Below are positions 59,987 to 64,000 of a DNA stretch of 64,000 nucleotides, in pieces (positions within the stretch are counted from its first letter, which is position 1; each line of letters opens with the position of its first letter). The DNA is from Bartonella tribocorum CIP 105476. GTDB lineage: Bacteria; Pseudomonadota; Alphaproteobacteria; Rhizobiales; Rhizobiaceae. The position numbers and the translations under genes were made by a program. The notes below the pieces were generated by a model, which ran no database searches, was not told the DNA's origin, and worked only from the letters and a program-made list of their open reading frames with translations. Location of the stretch: positions 496,001 through 560,000 of the forward strand of contig NC_010161.1 in assembly GCF_000196435.1 (NCBI RefSeq), read 5' to 3'.

Positions 59987-60723
59987 TGCACACCTCCATG
60001 GATTTGTTCTCTCAAACATGCCAATCCTCTCGATGTGATTTTTGTGGAAGGGAGTACCTTTTCTGTACCATCCGGTCTTTGAATGGTGATAGCAGGGCAA
60101 TCCATGAATCCTTTCTTGATCTTGTCTTGATAAGGCAACAGAGGTGCTCCTGGAGCCCGTCGATAGACCCAGTCATGTTTGCGCAAGTAATCGGTTAAGT
60201 CCTTTGGTCGCACCTCTAATATCTTTGCAGCTTCAATAAGACCAAACAAACCATCAGAGCGCTTTAAACCTTCTAAAGCTTCTGCTTTTGGAGTCAATTC
60301 AGCAATGGTGTTATCCTTCTTCTCGATTTGATTTTGTAGGTGATTCAAGACACCAAGTAATGCTTCGGGTTTAGAATAGTCAACTTGTGGTGTTGCTATT
60401 TGCTTTTCCAATTCTTGCCAACGGTCAATAATCTTTGCTCGTAAAGTAGTGTTATAACCAGAAACAAGAATTAGACATTCACGCTTTGGAAGGTTGTAAC
60501 AAGGAAGTGTACGCCCTGTTGAGTCTTTGTATAATCCTGAAAAATCACTCACCCCAAATTTGGGGGCAGTACTTTCAGAGTTTAATTCTCCTAACATTTG
60601 TTTAATGTCACGCATGACATGGTCATGTCTTTTACCGCACAACTCAGCAATTTCGCGACTAGACATAGTCTGAGTGGTAGCACTATTAGCAGTGCTTTCT
60701 CTAATTTTTATAAGAGTGTTCAT
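59983..60723 (-). CDS. Rha-KilAC phage antirepressor
   Basis: 246 residues. The Rha domain ([40 protein letters not shown]) plus the linker and KilAC domain almost identical to the 30903 copy. It differs mainly in the wing segment at about residues 40-65. Intact. Controlled by leader E. Confidence 0.88.
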   Translation of the reverse strand: MNTLIKIRESTANSATTQTMSSREIAELCGKRHDHVMRDIKQMLGELNSESTAPKFGVSDFSGLYKDSTGRTLPCYNLPKRECLILVSGYNTTLRAKIIDRWQELEKQIATPQVDYSKPEALLGVLNHLQNQIEKKDNTIAELTPKAEALEGLKRSDGLFGLIEAAKILEVRPKDLTDYLRKHDWVYRRAPGAPLLPYQDKIKKGFMDCPAITIQRPDGTEKVLPSTKITSRGLACLREQIHGGVQ

Positions 60724-61003
60724 AATGAACTCCTTGTTGATAGATGTTTCTTAATGACACTCCAAAAGAGCGCCGGGTGCTAAGAAACACGGCAACAAGC
60801 CCGTCGTTATGCTTTTCCCCCGAAAGGGTATTTTATGACATAACCACACCCGACAAGACCAGTATACGCTATACGCGCATAATGAGTCAAAGCCTTTACA
60901 ATGTGCGGAAGACTGATTATTTCGGCAACCAATCCGCTTGTTGTTTTGAGGTGTTTCTTAGGCACCTGATTCGACAATATGCATAACGTCACTGCCTTGT
61001 CAA
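60724..61003 (-). ncRNA. Antirepressor leader RNA, copy E
   Basis: Plus-strand coordinates; the RNA reads right to left. P1 -35 is 60998-61003. Box1 is 60937-60943 and 60951-60961 (RNA CTAAGAAACAC, CAACAAG). Box2 is 60780-60790 and 60793-60799 (CTTGTTG, GTGTTTCTTAG), perfect to Box1 over 7 + 11 bp. Box3 is 60733-60739 and 60746-60753 (TAAGAAAC, CAACAAG), perfect to Box2, then GGAG. The P2 -10 is TATACT. Confidence 0.7.
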
Positions 61004-61321
61004 GTGATAAAAACTTTTTTCTAAAAATAATACGCTATTGTACAGTGTGTATATGAATACACATTAAATTCGTTATTTTTCAATATATTATGTGTACAAT
61101 GTACAGTCATTTTGAAAATTCTGTCGCTAGCGATAGTTCGCGCTCGTCCGCCCCGCAACGAAGCCAACCCGCTGGGAAGTACCTTTTGAATTGATTTTAT
61201 TGACTTTTTTATGGAAAAAACAAAGCATAAATGATGGTCTTTTTTTTAAATTGCAATAAGAATAGGGAATGCTTAAACTCATAAAGATATGGAATATAGA
61301 GATAAAGCTTGAGAACATGAT
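61004..61321. other. Intergenic region between antirepressor module E and the tail-Z gene
   Basis: No gene recognised. It contains GTGTACA-type motifs around 61094-61105 resembling the brnTA operator, perhaps the scar of a lost TA module. A short GC-rich patch at about 61124-61180 with the palindrome TCGCTAGCGA stands out from the AT-rich surroundings. Confidence 0.4.
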
Positions 61322-61900
61322 CTAGCCTTTTTTATTAGCAGCGTATTCTTGACGTTTAAGTTGTCTCTGTATATTTTTGGTTAATCTTTCATTGGCATAT
61401 TGTGCAATAGCGCTTGCAATCTCTGGCTTGGACATCACTTTAGCAATTGATGGTCCTTCTTGTTTTGCAATGGGGAATTGGTCTCCATCATCTCTTTGAA
61501 ACACATTCCCTCCCATTTTTAACTCAACACGTTTTGGAAAACTGCCTCCCATGATAAAACCATGGGGCAAGATTTCTTTCTTTTTAAACAGTGTGTAAGT
61601 TACGCCGCGTTTTGTTTCTCTTGCTTTAAAAAATTTAAGAGGTATCGGTGTTCCAGAACCAATGATATCTGTCTCGAGAAACTGTGCGGTAGCCTTGTCT
61701 TTAATATAAACACCTCTTCTTATACGCTTTATTTGGGCTGATGAGATGTCGGTAACTTGCTTTTCAGTAAAGCGTTCAACTTGTTTTGCTGCAGTGTTTA
61801 GAGCATTACGCAGAGCCCAATTAAGGCGAGGGGCTTGAAGGCTTGTGAAGGTATCTTTTACCTGTTGAAGATACCATTTTTGGTGGATAATTAATTTCAA
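61322..61900 (-). CDS. Prophage minor tail protein Z-like
   Basis: 192 residues. APRLNWALRNALNTAAKQVE, then a charged beta region and NIQRQLKRQEYAANKKG. It fits the minor tail protein Z / gp10-like family that joins head and tail. It stands apart from the tail block, upstream of the terminase genes and separated from them by module E and brnTA. Confidence 0.7.
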   Translation of the reverse strand: MKLIIHQKWYLQQVKDTFTSLQAPRLNWALRNALNTAAKQVERFTEKQVTDISSAQIKRIRRGVYIKDKATAQFLETDIIGSGTPIPLKFFKARETKRGVTYTLFKKKEILPHGFIMGGSFPKRVELKMGGNVFQRDDGDQFPIAKQEGPSIAKVMSKPEIASAIAQYANERLTKNIQRQLKRQEYAANKKG

Positions 61901-61903
61901 CTT

Positions 61904-62218
61904 TTAAGCCTTTTGGGGGGTAGATATTGATGGCTTGGAAGCTGTAGGTGCTTTTGGTTTTTCGAATGAGGGTTCCTCTGTTACTGTTTCAGATGATGTT
62001 TGGTTGGGTTCTTTTTTTACCTGCTTAATCTGTTCAATTGTCTTGTCGGGTTTTATTTTTGTTTTGACATCAACAAAGGGTTTAGCAGCATTTGCACGCT
62101 TGAGACGTGCGTAGACTTGATTAGAAATCTCAACAAATGGATTATTGGGAGTTGAAGTTTCAAAACGAACAGTGCTTTCATCTTCGCTCCTTTTGAGGCA
62201 ATGAATTAATGACATCAT
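61904..62218 (-). CDS. Hypothetical protein, Lys/Pro/Thr-rich C-terminus
   Basis: 104 residues, 3 bp before the Z-like gene and so co-transcribed. Residues 25-50 (NPFVEISNQVYARLKRANAA) look folded; the rest is disordered (KPKAPTASKPSISTPQKA). No family recognised. Confidence 0.5.
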   Translation of the reverse strand: MMSLIHCLKRSEDESTVRFETSTPNNPFVEISNQVYARLKRANAAKPFVDVKTKIKPDKTIEQIKQVKKEPNQTSSETVTEEPSFEKPKAPTASKPSISTPQKA

Positions 62219-62532
62219 TGGTTACTGAATGGCGTTTGATATGTGCAAAATAGATTAGTCTGTTTTATCAATAAAAACAGTACTTTAAGCCCTCTTGAAA
62301 GCTTAATATTTTATCAAATTTTAGGGGATATTTTTGAACTTTAGATACAATACAACTAGTGCCGTACTGCCACTAAATACGATTTTTCACGTATTGTCAA
62401 TAGAAAAATCACGATATTATATATTTTTAATTTTTTTGATCAAAACTTAGTATTTTAAAAGCCAATCTTTAATTTTATACAAATAACAACATTTATGTTG
62501 TATTTAAACATTTTAGATGTTATATTATATTT
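62219..62532. other. AT-rich intergenic region with the hicAB promoter at its right end
   Basis: No gene seen. At the right end TTGTAT 62498-62503, a 17-bp spacer and TATATT 62521-62526 are followed six bases later by the hicA ATG at 62533. AACAAC-ATTTATGTTGT just upstream may be the operator. Confidence 0.55.
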
Positions 62533-62715
62533 ATGAACAGTCAAGAATTAAAAAGATATCTTACGAAACATGGTTGCAGTTTTACCTCAGGGAAAGGTGG
62601 CCATTTGCTTGTAAAACGTGGTTCTAAAAAATCCGTTTTACCTATGCATGGTACGCGGAAAGAATTAGGAACGGGATTAGTTCAAAAGATTCTTAAAGAT
62701 CTTGACCTAAGGTAA
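62533..62715 (+). CDS. hicA: HicA mRNA interferase toxin
   Basis: 60 residues. NSQELKRYLTKHGCSFTSGK, then GGHLLVKRGSKKSVLPMHG with the catalytic His in GGHLLV. The canonical short HicA. The start lies 7 nt from the end of the -10 box, so it is probably leaderless. Confidence 0.9.
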   Translation: MNSQELKRYLTKHGCSFTSGKGGHLLVKRGSKKSVLPMHGTRKELGTGLVQKILKDLDLR

Positions 62716-62735
62716 GTCTGAATATGGAGATGTAA

Positions 62736-63158
62736 ATGAAATATGCACTTAAATTTATCAAAGATGACAATGATACTCTTCTTGTCGTTTCCAAAGACTT
62801 TCAAGAATTTATTACCTATGGTAACGACGAAAAAGAGGCTTTGGAACACGCTAAAAATGCCCTTTTAACAGTTATTATGGGGCGTTTCCAAGATCGAGAA
62901 GTTGTCCCTTTTGGAGCTCGTGATGCTGCCTATCCTTTTGTTGAAGTATCTTCATTAGTTATTTTAAAAATTGCAATACACAACGCTATGGTTGAAAAGA
63001 ATTTACGCAAAGCTGATCTTACGCGTCTTTTAAAACTCAATCCAATACAAATTGACCGATTATTGGATTTAAACCACGCAACAAAATTAGACTCTTTAGA
63101 ATCCACTCTTATTACTCTTGGCAAAGAAGTTACCATTAGTATCCAAGATGCCGCTTGA
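62736..63158 (+). CDS. hicB: HicB antitoxin
   Basis: 140 residues, GGAG upstream of ATG 62736. YALKFIKDDNDTLLVVSKDF, EFITYGNDEKEALEHAKNAL is the HicB fold. The C-terminal half (NLRKADLTRLLKLNPIQIDR) is an Xre-like helix-turn-helix, unlike the ribbon-helix-helix in the 50202 HicB. Ends 3 bp from a convergent gene. Confidence 0.9.
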   Translation: MKYALKFIKDDNDTLLVVSKDFQEFITYGNDEKEALEHAKNALLTVIMGRFQDREVVPFGARDAAYPFVEVSSLVILKIAIHNAMVEKNLRKADLTRLLKLNPIQIDRLLDLNHATKLDSLESTLITLGKEVTISIQDAA

Positions 63159-63161
63159 AAC

Positions 63162-63614
63162 TTATTGGTTTTGCGTAAAATGTTTATGGAGCGCATTAAG
63201 AGCAACATACAGCGAACCTACAAGATGAGATAGTGATTGATCTTCACTAACAAGATATTGTAATGCGGCATGAAGATTATATTGATGGTAAAAACATTGT
63301 GCTTCTTTGATAACCCCTTTCATTTCTTCATAACAATGAGTTGCTCTTTCAATCCATCGTTGTTGTGCCTTTTCATTTGATGAAGGAGTAAAATCATCAT
63401 AAATTGCATTTGGTAAGGCTTTTGCACAGAGGTAATTATTTCTCACTTCAAGGTATTTTTGTGCTGCATCATACTGATCTTGGTTAATCACACCTTGCAG
63501 ATAAAGCCGTCCGATATAGGTACCGGAAAGCGGATTTTTTGCTTCTTCTATGGTCAAGCCAAAGCGTTTGGCACGCATTTCTATTGCTAATTTCTCAATG
63601 GGGTCATGAGGCAT
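63162..63614 (-). CDS. Hypothetical phage protein, 150 residues
   Basis: PHDPIEKLAIEMRAKRFGLT, then GTYIGRLYLQGVINQDQYDA. This is a recurrent helical protein of alphaproteobacterial prophages, usually near packaging genes. I know no function. It may be the first gene of the late region on the minus strand. Confidence 0.6.
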   Translation of the reverse strand: MPHDPIEKLAIEMRAKRFGLTIEEAKNPLSGTYIGRLYLQGVINQDQYDAAQKYLEVRNNYLCAKALPNAIYDDFTPSSNEKAQQRWIERATHCYEEMKGVIKEAQCFYHQYNLHAALQYLVSEDQSLSHLVGSLYVALNALHKHFTQNQ

Positions 63615-63762
63615 TTTTGTCCGTGAGATACGACCGTTGGGTTCTCTGATACATCCCTTACTCCGTATAACACATTGATTTTAATGATAATCTAGCGTTA
63701 TTCATATTGCATAAGAGTCCCGAATAACCTAAGATTGTCTCATTTTAAATCAGTTTATATTG

Positions 63763-63841
63763 CTTCAATCAAAACCACTCATTTGCACATAACAAGTGGG
63801 ATGAGTGTGTGGATCAAATTTGTATAAGAAAGGATTAAAAA
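63763..63841 (+). repeat. Integrase leader, inverted copy of 10880-10945
   Basis: Near-identical to the leader of the broken integrase, up to and including TATAAGAAAGGA before the start. It marks the left end of another integrase-bearing element running off the window. Confidence 0.85.
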
Positions 63842-64000
63842 ATGGCTCTTATGAACCGTCTTAATGCAAGATCTGTCGCAACATTGGGGGCTGGTAAATA
63901 TAATGATGGTGCCGGCTTGCTTCTTCACAAACGTAAAGATGGAGGTGCTCAATGGATTTTACGGTATACCCTTCACGGGCGTCGTCGTGAAATGGGCTTG
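63842..64000 (+). CDS. P4-type tyrosine integrase, 5' end only
   Basis: The first 53 codons: MNRLNARSVATLGAGKYNDG, then LHKRKDGGAQWILRYTLHGR, the DUF4102 domain. It differs from the 10879 copy in only a few residues (WILRYTLH versus WLYRYTIH). The gene is cut by the window end, so its integrity is unknown. Confidence 0.9.
   Translation, partial: MALMNRLNARSVATLGAGKYNDGAGLLLHKRKDGGAQWILRYTLHGRRREMGL

Noticed and set aside
63763-63841. Integrase leader as an attachment site formed with a tRNA 3' end
   Set aside because: No tRNA gene was recognised next to either integrase copy, and the identity continues into coding sequence, so duplication of the integrase is the simpler explanation.

Overview
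The window looks like a prophage-dense stretch of an AT-rich alphaproteobacterium, most likely a Bartonella. I infer this from the overall composition, the multicopy prophage antirepressors, the mixed lambda-like head plus P2-like tail, and the density of toxin-antitoxin (TA) 'morons'. No rRNA, tRNA, CRISPR array, insertion-sequence transposase or ordinary housekeeping gene was seen.

Layout. (1) 1-9505 is a satellite-like island on the minus strand. Read from the integrase side it holds an AlpA-type regulator, a Toprim primase-like gene, a DUF3987/YfjI helicase-like gene, and a restriction system of the type ISP kind (nuclease, helicase, methyltransferase). The Toprim gene is broken by a perfect 16-bp tandem duplication and the restriction gene by a single-base shift. 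(2) 9715-10945 is a tyrosine integrase broken just before its catalytic tyrosine. Its 5' end and leader reappear inverted at 63763-64000. (3) 10977-24610 (+) is a podovirus-type morphogenesis block: a C-terminal terminase fragment, portal, scaffold, N4-gp56-like capsid, tail adaptors, an S74 tail protein, ejection-type proteins and a transglycosylase. An intact integrase follows (24750-25907). (4) 27.8-63.6 kb is essentially one myovirus late operon read on the minus strand: Nu1-like and GpA terminase, portal, S49 protease and scaffold, decoration, capsid, baseplate V-W-J-I, a DUF4815 protein, fibre, sheath, tube, gpE/E', tape measure, U-X-D, then endolysin and spanins. It is interrupted at gene boundaries by TA modules and antirepressor modules, many facing the other way.

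The most unusual element is a module present five times (25.9, 26.5, 31.6, 38.2 and 60.7 kb). It consists of a leader of about 270 nt, an antirepressor with an interchangeable N-terminal domain (AntA or Rha) and a nearly constant KilAC C-terminus, and, in four of the five, a 92-aa protein of unknown function and a GC-rich hairpin. Each leader carries three boxes. Box2 is complementary to both Box1 and Box3, and the box sequence differs between copies while the complementarity is kept. Box3 runs into the ribosome binding site. Two promoter-like elements are spaced so that one transcript would contain Box1 and the other would not. This looks like a mutually exclusive RNA switch with a copy-specific 'barcode'.

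A second pattern concerns the toxin-first TA operons. In six of them the toxin start codon lies 6-7 nt after the -10 box, so the toxin is probably translated leaderless, while the antitoxin has a Shine-Dalgarno sequence. Several genes differ from their families by one small indel or substitution, which points to ongoing decay or to slippage switching.
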